NCBI GenBank assembly: GCA_000238815.2
Contig: AFXB01000010.1
Span: 372,001-436,000, forward strand
Direction: 5' to 3'
Source of the DNA: SAR116 cluster alpha proteobacterium HIMB100
GTDB lineage: Bacteria > Pseudomonadota > Alphaproteobacteria > Puniceispirillales > Puniceispirillaceae
DNA length: 64,000 nt
The notes beneath the pieces were generated by a model. The model worked only from the letters and a program-made list of their open reading frames with translations, searched no databases and was not told the DNA's origin. The position numbers were made by a program, and so were the translations under genes. Numbering within the stretch: position 1 is the first letter of the stretch; each line of letters opens with the position of its first letter. Below are positions 8,902 to 17,945 of this stretch, in pieces.

Positions 8902-10010
8902 TATCCTGCCTCCCGCGGGCTGAAAAACCGGAAATACAGCCGCGCCACTGTAGGCGTAAACAAATACGCCAGCGCCCCTGAAAACAGAATAATCAGCCCC
9001 TGAATCATCAACACCATCTCGCGTGTAATGGTCTGAAATTCAAAATCCAGCTCTGCCCCACCCTGATATAAGGCGCCAAATAACAGGCTGGCCAAAACAA
9101 TACCGACCGGATGATTGCGGCCCATCAATGCCACTGCAATGCCGGTGAAGCCATAGCCAGAGGTGAAGTTTAAAATCACCCGCTGCTGGACCCCCAGAAT
9201 TTCGTTCAGAGACATCAGCCCGGCTAAACCACCGGAAATTGCCATCGCGATCATAATAATCTTCGCCGGATCATGACCCGCATAAACCGCTGCCCGCTCA
9301 CTGTGACCAGTGGCCCGGATGATATAGCCCAGCTTGGTTCGCCAGATCAGATACCACACCCCAAAACAAGCCAGTACCGCCACCACAAAGGACAAATTCA
9401 ACGGTGATTTGGCAACAGAAAAGCCAGCCATCTGCAGTAATTCGTAAACTTTTGGCAGATTCACACCTTCAGCAAAACTGCGCGTTTCCGGCGACATCTG
9501 GCCAGGAGCCATCAACATCCCGGCCAGCAGCCAGACCATGATTGATGAAGCAACAAAATTGAACATAATGGTGGTAATCACAATATGACTGCCGCGCCTG
9601 GCCTGAAGCCAGCCAGGGATGACCCCCCACAACGCCCCGAATGCAGCAGCCGCGGGTACCGCCAGAAGTAACACAGCAACAGGCGGCAACACAGCATCCA
9701 GCATCAGCACCACCAGCCCAACCCCAAGACCGCCGATCATGGCTTGTCCTTCACCGCCGATATTGAACAACATGGCATGAAACGCCACCGCAACAGCAAG
9801 GCCGGTAAAAATAAAATTTGTGGTGTAAAACAGGGTATAGCCCAGCGCCCCTTTGTACACAAAAGCGCCCTTAATCATCACCCCCATCGCCACAAACGGA
9901 TTTTCACCGATAATGGCAATGATGATCCCGGCCACGGCCAATGCGGCCAGCAAATTCAATACAGGCAGCAAGCCGACATCTATCCAGCGGGGCAGCGGTC
10001 TTATGCTCAT
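8901..10010 (-). CDS. Nucleoside ABC transporter permease (YufP/NupP type)
   Basis: A 369-residue polytopic membrane protein, partner of the downstream permease. The N-terminal MSIRPLPRWIDVGLLPVLN leads into about nine predicted helices; NIGGEGQAMIGGLG near residues 83-96 is the conserved segment of this permease family. It begins 2 bp after the ATPase stop, so the three membrane-complex genes are effectively continuous and probably translationally coupled. Confidence 0.93.
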   Translation of the reverse strand: MSIRPLPRWIDVGLLPVLNLLAALAVAGIIIAIIGENPFVAMGVMIKGAFVYKGALGYTLFYTTNFIFTGLAVAVAFHAMLFNIGGEGQAMIGGLGVGLVVLMLDAVLPPVAVLLLAVPAAAAFGALWGVIPGWLQARRGSHIVITTIMFNFVASSIMVWLLAGMLMAPGQMSPETRSFAEGVNLPKVYELLQMAGFSVAKSPLNLSFVVAVLACFGVWYLIWRTKLGYIIRATGHSERAAVYAGHDPAKIIMIAMAISGGLAGLMSLNEILGVQQRVILNFTSGYGFTGIAVALMGRNHPVGIVLASLLFGALYQGGAELDFEFQTITREMVLMIQGLIILFSGALAYLFTPTVARLYFRFFSPREAG

Positions 10011-10012
10011 CT

Positions 10013-11602
10013 TCAGCGGGCCTTTCCTGTCTGTTCAGGCGGGGTGTCCACACCCGCCATCATCAGGCCAATTTGCTGGATATCTGTATCAGCGCGTCTC
10101 ACGATCCCCATATTACGTCCCTCATTCATGACCATAATCCGGTCAGACAGGCTCATAATTTCATCCAGTTCAACAGAAACAAGAATAACAGCACAGCCCT
10201 GATCCCGCAGCGCCAGAAGCTGTTTGTGAATAAATTCAATCGCGCCAATATCCACACCCCGTGTTGGCTGACCAATAAGCAGAATATCTGGCTGAGAAGA
10301 CAGCTCACGGGCAAGCACAATCTTTTGCTGATTGCCCCCGGAAAATAAATTACTTTTCAGCTTCGGATTTGACGGCCGGATATCATAATCAGCCATCAGA
10401 CGCTGGCAATGCTGCTCCATCTGTTGTGGTGAAAGGCTGATCTGGCTGCCCCCCATGAGGTCTGCATACTCATAGCCCAGAACAGCAGATTCAGCAGCCG
10501 AAAAAGGCAAGACCAGCCCAACAGCATGTCGATCTTCAGGAACATGCGCCAGACCATGAGACTTCACCTCAGACGGTGAGGCAGGCTGATCAGCAGTAAT
10601 CTGTCTGCCCCCAAGCTGAATGGACCCAGAAGCCACCGGTCGGATCCCGGCCAACACGTCAAGCAATTCAGACTGGCCGTTCCCCGAAACACCTGCGATC
10701 CCCAAAATTTCACCCTGATGAACCGCAAAGCTGAGGTCACGCACATGCTGAACCCCAGATGCCCCTGTCACGCTCAGATGCTCTGCTGTCAGGACAGCGT
10801 GTCCAGCCTCAGCTGCTGCATAACCCACATCAAGCAAAACCGGACGGCCAACCATTAGTTCAGCCAGCTGCTGCGGAGTAGTATCTTCAGTTCTGAGATG
10901 ATCAACCATCTCGCCTGAACGCATCACCGAGACAAAATCTGTTACCGCCATAATTTCCTTCAGCTTGTGGGTGATCAGCAAAACCGTTACCCCCTGCTGC
11001 TGGAGGGTCCGCAATATATCAAACAGCTGCTCGGTTTCCTGAGGGGTCAATACGCCGGTTGGTTCATCCAGAATTAACACCCGGGCCCCACGATATAAGG
11101 CCTTCAGGATTTCAACACGTTGCTGCAAACCAACAGGCAAATCCTGCACAACAGCCGACAAATCCACACTCAGCCCATATTGATCAGCAATCTTTTGTAA
11201 TGAGGCTTTGGCCTGCTGCTGACCCGCATTCAGGTCAAATCCGCCCTCATGACCAAGAATGATATTTTCAAGAACTGTAAAATTCGGCACCAGCATGAAA
11301 TGCTGATGCACCATGCCAATACCAGCAGCGATCGCATCAGCAGAACTGCGCAGCTTTACCGGCTGTCCGGCAATCGACACCTCACCACTGTCAGCGGTGT
11401 AAAACCCATATAAAATGGATACTAACGTTGATTTTCCGGCCCCGTTTTCACCAACAATACCGTGAATTGTACCCGGCCGGACAGACAGGCTCACATTATT
11501 ATTCGCCTGTACTGCACCAAAATTTTTTGAAATATTTTGTAAAGAAATAGCAAGAGGCGATGGATTATCGCCTCTTGCTTGTGCATGCATATTGGTCGAC
11601 AT
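10013..11602 (-). CDS. Nucleoside ABC transporter double ATPase (YufO/NupO type)
   Basis: A 529-residue protein with two tandem ABC ATPase domains, as in RbsA/MglA-like importers. Domain 1 has Walker A GENGAGKST near residue 53 and Walker B VLILDEPTG near 175. Domain 2 has a degenerate Walker A (GVSGNGQSE, near 305) but an intact signature (FSGGNQQK) and Walker-B-like region. Only one competent ATP site is therefore expected, which is normal for this class. It lies 8 bp downstream of the binding protein gene. Substrate (nucleosides) is inferred from its neighbours and the BMP protein. Confidence 0.94.
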   Translation of the reverse strand: MSTNMHAQARGDNPSPLAISLQNISKNFGAVQANNNVSLSVRPGTIHGIVGENGAGKSTLVSILYGFYTADSGEVSIAGQPVKLRSSADAIAAGIGMVHQHFMLVPNFTVLENIILGHEGGFDLNAGQQQAKASLQKIADQYGLSVDLSAVVQDLPVGLQQRVEILKALYRGARVLILDEPTGVLTPQETEQLFDILRTLQQQGVTVLLITHKLKEIMAVTDFVSVMRSGEMVDHLRTEDTTPQQLAELMVGRPVLLDVGYAAAEAGHAVLTAEHLSVTGASGVQHVRDLSFAVHQGEILGIAGVSGNGQSELLDVLAGIRPVASGSIQLGGRQITADQPASPSEVKSHGLAHVPEDRHAVGLVLPFSAAESAVLGYEYADLMGGSQISLSPQQMEQHCQRLMADYDIRPSNPKLKSNLFSGGNQQKIVLARELSSQPDILLIGQPTRGVDIGAIEFIHKQLLALRDQGCAVILVSVELDEIMSLSDRIMVMNEGRNMGIVRRADTDIQQIGLMMAGVDTPPEQTGKAR

Positions 11603-11610
11603 TTCGTGCC

Positions 11611-12621
11611 TTAATATGGGCAGTTTGAATCGCTCTCATAATTATGAACAACAACTTTGCCAGACAGGATATCACTGCGGGCCTGTTCAACAGCTGATTT
11701 AATTTCAGCTGTAATCAGCGAAGCGTTATTCTCGTCAATTGCCCAGTCGACACCGCCTTCAGCGACACCCAGGACTTTGATGCCTGAGGAGAATGACCCA
11801 CCCATCGCATCTTTAAAGGTTTCATAAGCAGCGACATCAACACGCTTCAGCATAGACGTCAGGACTGAGCCAGGGGCCATGCCATTCTGGTTTGAATCGA
11901 CACCAATTGCCAGCTTGCCTGCATCAGCTGCGGCCTGAATCACGCCAACACCTGTCCCGCCAGCCGCGTGATAGACCACATCAGCCCCGCGATCAATCTG
12001 GCTTTTGGCCAGTTCAGCACCTTTACCCGGATCATTCCAGGCAGACGGGGTTGTTCCGGTCATATTCTGATAGATATCAGCAGCACCGCTGACCGATTTC
12101 ACGCCGCCAACATAACCGCAAGCAAATTTTCGGATCAAAGGGATATCCATGCCTCCGACAAAGCCGACTTTGTTGGTCTTGCTGGCCAGGGCCGCGGCAA
12201 CACCGACAAGATAGCTGCCTTCATGTTCTTTAAACACATATTGGCGCAGATTTGGCGCATCCAGCCAGCCGACATCAATAATCGAGAATTTCTTGTCCGG
12301 ATATTCCACTGCAACTTTTGAAATCGCATCTGCCTGGGCAAAGCCCACGCCCAGAATAATGGTGGCACCACGTTCTGCCATCCGCCGCATGGCCTGTTCA
12401 CGCTGGGTTTCATTGGTGACTTCAAATTCCATCACCTCGACACCGGTTTCATCGGTGAATTTCTTCACCCCGTTCCACACCCCTTCATTGAAGGATTTGT
12501 CGAACTTACCGCCCATATCATAAATAACAGCTGGCTTAAACTCACCTGCTGTCACAGGGCCTGTAAGCGCAACTGCCATTGCTGCCAGACCGGCAAAGGC
12601 TGCTTTTTTTAAAAGTTTCAT
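11611..12621 (-). CDS. BMP-family nucleoside-binding protein of ABC importer
   Basis: A 336-residue periplasmic binding protein with a classical signal peptide (MKLLKKAAFAGLAAMAVALT, likely cleaved after Ala25). GGKFDKSFNEG near residues 37-47 is the hallmark of the BMP/PnrA/Med family, which bind purine or pyrimidine nucleosides. No lipobox cysteine is present, so it should be soluble in the periplasm. It is the first transporter gene, 14 bp after the oxygenase gene. The nucleoside hydrolase, ribokinase and cdd around it support a nucleoside ligand. Confidence 0.94.
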   Translation of the reverse strand: MKLLKKAAFAGLAAMAVALTGPVTAGEFKPAVIYDMGGKFDKSFNEGVWNGVKKFTDETGVEVMEFEVTNETQREQAMRRMAERGATIILGVGFAQADAISKVAVEYPDKKFSIIDVGWLDAPNLRQYVFKEHEGSYLVGVAAALASKTNKVGFVGGMDIPLIRKFACGYVGGVKSVSGAADIYQNMTGTTPSAWNDPGKGAELAKSQIDRGADVVYHAAGGTGVGVIQAAADAGKLAIGVDSNQNGMAPGSVLTSMLKRVDVAAYETFKDAMGGSFSSGIKVLGVAEGGVDWAIDENNASLITAEIKSAVEQARSDILSGKVVVHNYESDSNCPY

Positions 12622-12635
12622 AGTCGATACTCCCT

Positions 12636-13472
12636 TTATGATTTCAGCCCAATTTGTCTGAGCCGTTCCTGCAGAAACTGTTCTGCTGTAAAATCATGCC
12701 TCAGCTTTACATCCGGTCGCGGATGTAAAAACATGGGCATAGAATAGCGCGAAAGATTCAAATTGACATCAGGATTAACCACCCGATGTGTGGTTGACGG
12801 AAAATACCCGCCTGTCGCCAGCGATAACATATCCCCGTTATTGATTGTAATCATTCCCGGATCACACGGTACATCATGCCAGTTGCCCTGTTTATCGCGC
12901 GCCTGCAGACCAGGTTGTGATCCCGCCAAAAGAAGGGTGATTAGGTTGATATCCTCATGTGCAGCCGCCCGAATCGCCGCCGCATCCTCATCCTGACCGA
13001 CAGGCGGATAATGTAATATCCTCAACAGGCTCTGCTGGCTGTCAGCCATCATCTGTTCCAAAGGTGCGCTGAGGCTGGCCTGTAATTCTTTTGGCATTTG
13101 CTGATCCAACCAGCCCAGCAATTCAACGCCGATTGAGGTCAGGTCAGCATAGAGCTGGCGGGTAAAGGCGTTTAACCCGTCTGGTACCCGCCCCCAGGGA
13201 TAGACATGGTAAAATTCTTTTAAATCCTTTTTGGCAGCGTCTTTTGCATGTTCAGATTTAAACGGGAAATAGCCATCCTGTTTTTCATAATCCCGCAGAT
13301 AATCGGATTTGTCCTCACTGGCAAAAAACCCGCCCCACAGATCATATGCCTCATCGATACGTTCCGGTGAAATCGGGTGATTGGCCAGCACAGCAAAGCC
13401 GGTTTCCTGTAAAGACCGGGCAAGGCTTTGCGGCGCATCAGACGCCTTATAATCCACTGTCTCAATCTGCAT
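12636..13472 (-). CDS. Isopenicillin-N-synthase-like 2-oxoglutarate/Fe(II) oxygenase
   Basis: A 278-residue non-heme iron oxygenase of the DIOX_N/2OG-FeII_Oxy family. The iron triad is complete: His172 and Asp174 (AAHEDINLITLL) and His229 (STTHRVVNP); Arg242 and Ser244 (SRYSMP) are the 2-oxoglutarate clamp. The DIOX_N half covers residues 1-110. It sits between a nucleoside hydrolase and a BMP nucleoside importer in one minus-strand run, so the context points to oxidation of a nucleoside, base or related compound. Fungal thymine-7-hydroxylase belongs to this same structural family, which makes a pyrimidine substrate reasonable, but nothing in the sequence fixes the substrate. Confidence 0.88.
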   Translation of the reverse strand: MQIETVDYKASDAPQSLARSLQETGFAVLANHPISPERIDEAYDLWGGFFASEDKSDYLRDYEKQDGYFPFKSEHAKDAAKKDLKEFYHVYPWGRVPDGLNAFTRQLYADLTSIGVELLGWLDQQMPKELQASLSAPLEQMMADSQQSLLRILHYPPVGQDEDAAAIRAAAHEDINLITLLLAGSQPGLQARDKQGNWHDVPCDPGMITINNGDMLSLATGGYFPSTTHRVVNPDVNLNLSRYSMPMFLHPRPDVKLRHDFTAEQFLQERLRQIGLKS

Positions 13473-13527
13473 AGACGCTCACTTTCTGCTTAAGTGGTCT
13501 GTTGTGCCTTAATCAGGCTGAACTGCT

Positions 13528-14487
13528 TCAGCGCATAACATCCATCTGGCGAATCTGTCTCATTTTGTCAGCTTGACCGCAAATGTCCAGAAACCTTGCT
13601 TTGATTTTTGCGGCATCAGCTGCAACAGCTACCCGGACGCCCCGCCGATTTAAGCTGTCATCAGGTACCGTCCTCCCGATCTGCTCGTCCGAGCAAACAA
13701 CAGATAAAGGCGTTGTCTTGTAGCTAAACAGATCATTATCCGTAATCGCCACCAGTGCCGATGGATCATGCATCAGGCAAACATGCCGGCCGATCACTGA
13801 ATGATAGAATTTGATATAAAAACCAGAGATATCATGCAAAAATCCGCCTATCTCCGGGGCGGTATGGCGCAAGGCCCTGAAATAGGCATCATCACAATCA
13901 ATTGTCTGGGTTACATCCAGGCCAATCAGATCAATGTCCCAATCAGCCGCAAACACAGCATCTGCGGCATGCGGATCATTCCAGATATTGGCTTCGGCAT
14001 AGGCAGACACATTGCCAGGCGCCCAGACCGCCCCGCCCATAATGACCAACTTTTTCACATGCTGCACAATTTCCGGGTCATGCCGCAGGACAGACGCGAT
14101 ATTGCTAAGAGGTCCAACCGGACAGAGAATCACCTCTCCACTATGCGCGCGGCATATCTCAGACAAATAGGTATCTGTGGTTTTGTCCAGAGGCACGCCT
14201 TCTGGCGTCTGTGCAGGCAAGTCGCCAAACCCTTCTTCACCATGCACATAGTGCGAAGGCGGGTTCAGTGGCTGGGTCAGGGGACAGGACGCTCCTTCGA
14301 CCACATCAAGCGGGTAGTTTGCCTGTTCTGAGAGCAGCAACGCATTTCGAGTCGCCTGCCAGGAAAAAACATTACCAAAAACAGTGGTCAGGCCGAGCAC
14401 ATCAAGGCCCTGATGCGCAAACGCATAATGGATCGCCATCGCATCATCTATGCCGGGATCTGTGTCGATAATCAGTTTCTGTTTCAT
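13528..14487 (-). CDS. Inosine-uridine nucleoside hydrolase family protein
   Basis: Hydrolyses ribonucleosides to base plus ribose. The calcium-binding DTDPGIDDA motif is at residues 8-16, the GPLSNIA segment near 125 and the C-terminal MHDPSALVAI with the conserved His-Asp near 240. Length (319) is standard for IunH enzymes. It lies 15 bp downstream of the ribokinase gene and upstream of the oxygenase and importer. The base released would feed upp and the ribose would feed the adjacent kinase. Purine versus pyrimidine preference cannot be read from the sequence. Confidence 0.94.
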   Translation of the reverse strand: MKQKLIIDTDPGIDDAMAIHYAFAHQGLDVLGLTTVFGNVFSWQATRNALLLSEQANYPLDVVEGASCPLTQPLNPPSHYVHGEEGFGDLPAQTPEGVPLDKTTDTYLSEICRAHSGEVILCPVGPLSNIASVLRHDPEIVQHVKKLVIMGGAVWAPGNVSAYAEANIWNDPHAADAVFAADWDIDLIGLDVTQTIDCDDAYFRALRHTAPEIGGFLHDISGFYIKFYHSVIGRHVCLMHDPSALVAITDNDLFSYKTTPLSVVCSDEQIGRTVPDDSLNRRGVRVAVAADAAKIKARFLDICGQADKMRQIRQMDVMR

Positions 14488-14502
14488 CTATGATCTCGTC
14501 TT

Positions 14503-15375
14503 TCAGCCCTGCCAGGCATCAAGTTCGGCGCGGGTTGGAATTGCTGCACTTGCCCCGAGCCGGGTGACCTGAAGGGCTGAGGCCTTTGCGGCTTGATGCA
14601 TAGCGGCGCGCACCGTCACGCCTTCATCAAGACCAGCCAGCACAAAGCCTAAATAGGTATCCCCTGCCCCTGTTGTATCCACCGCCTCAACCGGATGAGC
14701 AGGCACATCAAAGGGGGCGTCCGGCTGGCCCAGATAAGACGCCCCTTTTGCGCCCCTTGTGACAATCACATGCGCAATATCCAATGCGGTAAGCGGCGCA
14801 CCTGTAAAGGCTTCAAGCGCTTCAGCTTCAATATGATTGACCACCAACAAATCAACAATCGGCAACAGTCCGGCAGTCACCTCAGCTACAAATGGCGCGG
14901 CACTATAACAGATCTGCAGACCGGCTTGTTTGGCAGCATGCAAAAACGGTTCTGTTAAATTTGTCTCATTCTGTGCCAGGGCCCAGTCCCCCGGCCGGGC
15001 TGAAGACAGGAACGGTGCAATCATATCCTCTGTCAGCGCATGATTGCTGCTTGGGCTCAGGATAATCTGGTTCTCGCCAGAGCAGGCATCAACAGCGACA
15101 ATCGCATGACCTGTGGCCAGTTCACCTGACTGGATATGGGCACAATCCACGCCAGCATCGCGCATATCCGCCAGCCAGCCATCATCAGCCTGGTGAATGC
15201 GTCCGGCATGCCGCACATCAGCACCGGCCCGGGCAAGGGCAATAGACTGGTTCGCGCCTTTGCCGCCAAGAGCAGCCTGAAAAGATGTTGCCGCCAGCGT
15301 TTCCCCGGCAGTGACCAGATGCGGGAGCGTATAGATATAATCAATATTGATTGAGCCCAGATTAAATATTGTCAT
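14503..15375 (-). CDS. rbsK: Ribokinase (PfkB family)
   Basis: A 290-residue sugar kinase. GGKGANQSIALARAGA near residues 38-53 is the N-terminal PfkB signature, and DTTGAGDTYLGF near 235-246 holds the catalytic Asp and anion hole. NxGSxNxD near the N-terminus is typical of ribose binding. Ribokinase is the logical partner of the nucleoside hydrolase downstream: ribose released from nucleosides becomes ribose 5-phosphate and can return to PRPP. It follows pyrE after 58 bp. Confidence 0.9.
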   Translation of the reverse strand: MTIFNLGSINIDYIYTLPHLVTAGETLAATSFQAALGGKGANQSIALARAGADVRHAGRIHQADDGWLADMRDAGVDCAHIQSGELATGHAIVAVDACSGENQIILSPSSNHALTEDMIAPFLSSARPGDWALAQNETNLTEPFLHAAKQAGLQICYSAAPFVAEVTAGLLPIVDLLVVNHIEAEALEAFTGAPLTALDIAHVIVTRGAKGASYLGQPDAPFDVPAHPVEAVDTTGAGDTYLGFVLAGLDEGVTVRAAMHQAAKASALQVTRLGASAAIPTRAELDAWQG

Positions 15376-15433
15376 CTGTTGGTATCTGCTCAGTTCTCAT
15401 AAATCATCACATCCGCCGGGCGGTTCGTGTTGT

Positions 15434-16120
15434 TCAGGCCTGCTGGCCACCATTGGCCTTTGACCAGCCTTTGGGATCATGCAAAAAGCTTTCAACCGTC
15501 TGTGCTGTGAAGCTGTCAAATTTATCACTGGTTTTGATTTCCGCCAGCACATCCCACCAGCTTGACAGATAATGGAGGGTCAGGCCAGCCTCATCAAGCT
15601 GTGCTTGTGCATGGTCAAAAATATTATAATAAAACACAACGAACGCATGGTCACAGCTGACCCCGGCTTGTCGCAAAGCATTGGCAAAAAGCAGCTTGCT
15701 GCCACCATCTGTTGCCAAATCTTCAACCAGCAGCACATTTGTGCCGTCTACCAGCTCGCCCTCTATTTGGGCATTGCGGCCAAAACCTTTTGGTTTTTTG
15801 CGCACATACTGCATCGGCAATGCCAGACGTTCAGCCAGAAACGCCGCAAACGGGATACCCGCCGTTTCCCCGCCCGCCACACTGTCAAATGCCTCAAACC
15901 CCGCATCCTGGGCCAGCACAGAGGCAGCAAATCCCATCAGTGCAGAACGTATCCGCGGAAAAGAGATCAGCTTGCGGCAATCAATATAAACAGGGCTGGC
16001 CGCCCCCGAGGTCAGAATAAAAGGCTCTCTGGCATTTACATGAACCGCTTCAATTTCAAGAAGCATAGAGGCTGTTGATTTGGCGATCACGGATTTATCC
16101 ATTACAGGCAGGGTAAGCAT
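15434..16120 (-). CDS. pyrE: Orotate phosphoribosyltransferase
   Basis: Joins orotate to PRPP in UMP synthesis. The PRPP-binding [15 protein letters not shown] segment and the N-terminal [18 protein letters not shown] are canonical. The frame opens further up at a GTG (16150), but AAAAGGGA lies nine bases before the ATG at 16120, giving 228 residues and a normal N-terminus ([11 protein letters not shown]), so I prefer that start. pyrC lies immediately upstream. There is no pyrF in this window, so the next enzyme is encoded elsewhere. Confidence 0.95.
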   Translation of the reverse strand: MLTLPVMDKSVIAKSTASMLLEIEAVHVNAREPFILTSGAASPVYIDCRKLISFPRIRSALMGFAASVLAQDAGFEAFDSVAGGETAGIPFAAFLAERLALPMQYVRKKPKGFGRNAQIEGELVDGTNVLLVEDLATDGGSKLLFANALRQAGVSCDHAFVVFYYNIFDHAQAQLDEAGLTLHYLSSWWDVLAEIKTSDKFDSFTAQTVESFLHDPKGWSKANGGQQA

Positions 16121-16157
16121 CTTTATCATCCCTTTTGGTTTCTTGGACACGCCAAGG

Positions 16158-17201
16158 TCAGGATTTCACCGACCAGAACACATCCATTTGCGGGTCAAAT
16201 ACGGTGATATCACCTTCCGGCGTCTGCACTGATCCAGGTACAGGTTGCGGCTCATCATGCTTTACCAGTGTAAGCCTATCCTGATTTACATCAAGACCAT
16301 AGAATTGCGGCCCAAACACAGATGTAAACCCTTCCAGCCTGTCCAGGCATCCGGCATCATCAAAAATCTGCGCAAGACAGGCAATTGTGTTTGGCGCATT
16401 GAAAATGCCCGCACAGCCACAGGGCTGAAGCTTGGCCGGGTCCAGATGAGGCGCGCTGTCTGTGCCCAGGAAAAACTTGTTTGTGCCCGCAAGAACCGCC
16501 TCCAGCAGGGCCAGACGGTGTGTTTCGCGTTTCGCCACAGGCAGGCAGTAATAATGTGGCTTAATCCCGCCTGCCAGATAGGCATTACGGTTGATGATCA
16601 GATGATGCGGCGTCACGGTTGCAGCCAATCTGTCCCCTGATGAGCTGACAAAATCAACTGCCTGTCTGGTGGTGATATGTTCAAACACGATATTCAGCTG
16701 TGGCAACCGGTCATGCAAAGGCTGCAAAATCCGGTCAATAAATACCGCTTCACGGTCAAATATATCAATTTCCGGGTCTGTGACCTCGCCATGTACCAGC
16801 AAGTGCGCCCCTGTTTCTGCCAAAGCTTCCAATACGGGCATTACCTTGTCGATATCCCTGACCCCGCTGGCGGAATTGGTCGTGGCACCAGCCGGATACA
16901 GCTTGACCGCGGTGGCGATACCAGACCGGATCGCTACGACCAGATCATCTGCATCTGTCTGCTCAGTCAGATATAAGGTCATCAGCGGTGTAAAGCCCGC
17001 GCCCTCAGGCATTGCCGCCAGGATTCGATCACGATAAGCAGCAGCGTCAGCACCGCTGACAACAGGGGGAACAAGATTTGGCATCACAATCGCCCGACCT
17101 GACCAGAAGGTGGTGTAAGGCAATACCGCCTTCATCACATCCCCATCACGAAGATGAAGATGCCAGTCATCAGGTTTGATTATCTGCAGTTCTGTTCCCA
17201 T
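16158..17201 (-). CDS. pyrC: Dihydroorotase, class II
   Basis: Cyclises carbamoyl aspartate to dihydroorotate. The zinc-binding HLHLRDGD motif is at residues 14-21, the carbamylated lysine is in AVKLYPAG near 100, the His ligands are in LLVHGEVTD near 136 and EHITT near 175, and the catalytic Asp is in GTDSAPH near 246. Length (347) matches E. coli-type PyrC. It follows ppa after 12 bp and precedes pyrE, so de novo pyrimidine genes sit at the head of the salvage run. Confidence 0.97.
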   Translation of the reverse strand: MGTELQIIKPDDWHLHLRDGDVMKAVLPYTTFWSGRAIVMPNLVPPVVSGADAAAYRDRILAAMPEGAGFTPLMTLYLTEQTDADDLVVAIRSGIATAVKLYPAGATTNSASGVRDIDKVMPVLEALAETGAHLLVHGEVTDPEIDIFDREAVFIDRILQPLHDRLPQLNIVFEHITTRQAVDFVSSSGDRLAATVTPHHLIINRNAYLAGGIKPHYYCLPVAKRETHRLALLEAVLAGTNKFFLGTDSAPHLDPAKLQPCGCAGIFNAPNTIACLAQIFDDAGCLDRLEGFTSVFGPQFYGLDVNQDRLTLVKHDEPQPVPGSVQTPEGDITVFDPQMDVFWSVKS

Positions 17202-17213
17202 GATTGTTTAATT

Positions 17214-17741
17214 TCAGCCCTTGGCCCGCTCAATAGCAGCCTTGATCATCTCTGCCGCCTTTTCCGGGCCTTCCCAGCCCTGAACCTTGACCCATTTGGT
17301 CTTTTCCAAATCTTTATAATGTTCAAAGAAATGCGCAATCTGGTCTAAAATAATCGGCTGCAGATCAGCTGTTGACTTCACATCTTTATAGTAAGGATGC
17401 AGCTTGTCCACAGGCACACATAACAGCTTTTCATCTATACCACTTTCATCTTCCATCATCAGAACACCAATCGGACGCGCGGCGATCACACAGCCATGCA
17501 CAATCGGCATCGGGGTCAGCACACAGGCATCAATCGGGTCACCATCATCTGACAATGTATGCGGCACAAACCCGTAATTCACAGGATAATGCATTGGCGT
17601 ATGCAAAAACCGGTCAACCAGAAGGGCGCCTGACTCCTTGTCCAGCTCGTATTTTACCGGAGCTGAGCCAGCCGGAATTTCAATAGCAACATTAATTTCT
17701 TCAGGCGGGTTTTTCCCAACAGTCAGTTTATCCAAATTCAT
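17214..17741 (-). CDS. ppa: Inorganic pyrophosphatase (family I)
   Basis: A 175-residue soluble pyrophosphatase with the signature DGDPIDACVL near residues 66-75 and the conserved YELDKESGALLVDRFL substrate-binding segment. It pulls phosphoribosyltransferase reactions (PyrE, Upp) forward by removing PPi, which fits its place at the head of the pyrimidine run. AGGA lies 9 bp ahead of the ATG. The 105-bp gap upstream is shared with a divergent monooxygenase gene and must hold promoters for both. Confidence 0.97.
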   Translation of the reverse strand: MNLDKLTVGKNPPEEINVAIEIPAGSAPVKYELDKESGALLVDRFLHTPMHYPVNYGFVPHTLSDDGDPIDACVLTPMPIVHGCVIAARPIGVLMMEDESGIDEKLLCVPVDKLHPYYKDVKSTADLQPIILDQIAHFFEHYKDLEKTKWVKVQGWEGPEKAAEMIKAAIERAKG

Positions 17742-17945
17742 AGCGAGCCGTCCTTACTGCATCAAATTCATCCAAAGGCAGTACGTGCACATCTGTTTGT
17801 GTCTGCCTGTTTTTTTGTTCCCCCTTAATACAAATATGAACAAGCTTTGACCAGACCCAATTTAGGGCTCAGCAAAACCCTTGATTATGTGCAGCCAGAC
17901 CGGCATTGTACCGACATATTCGCCAGCACCATGTGGACGATGAAT

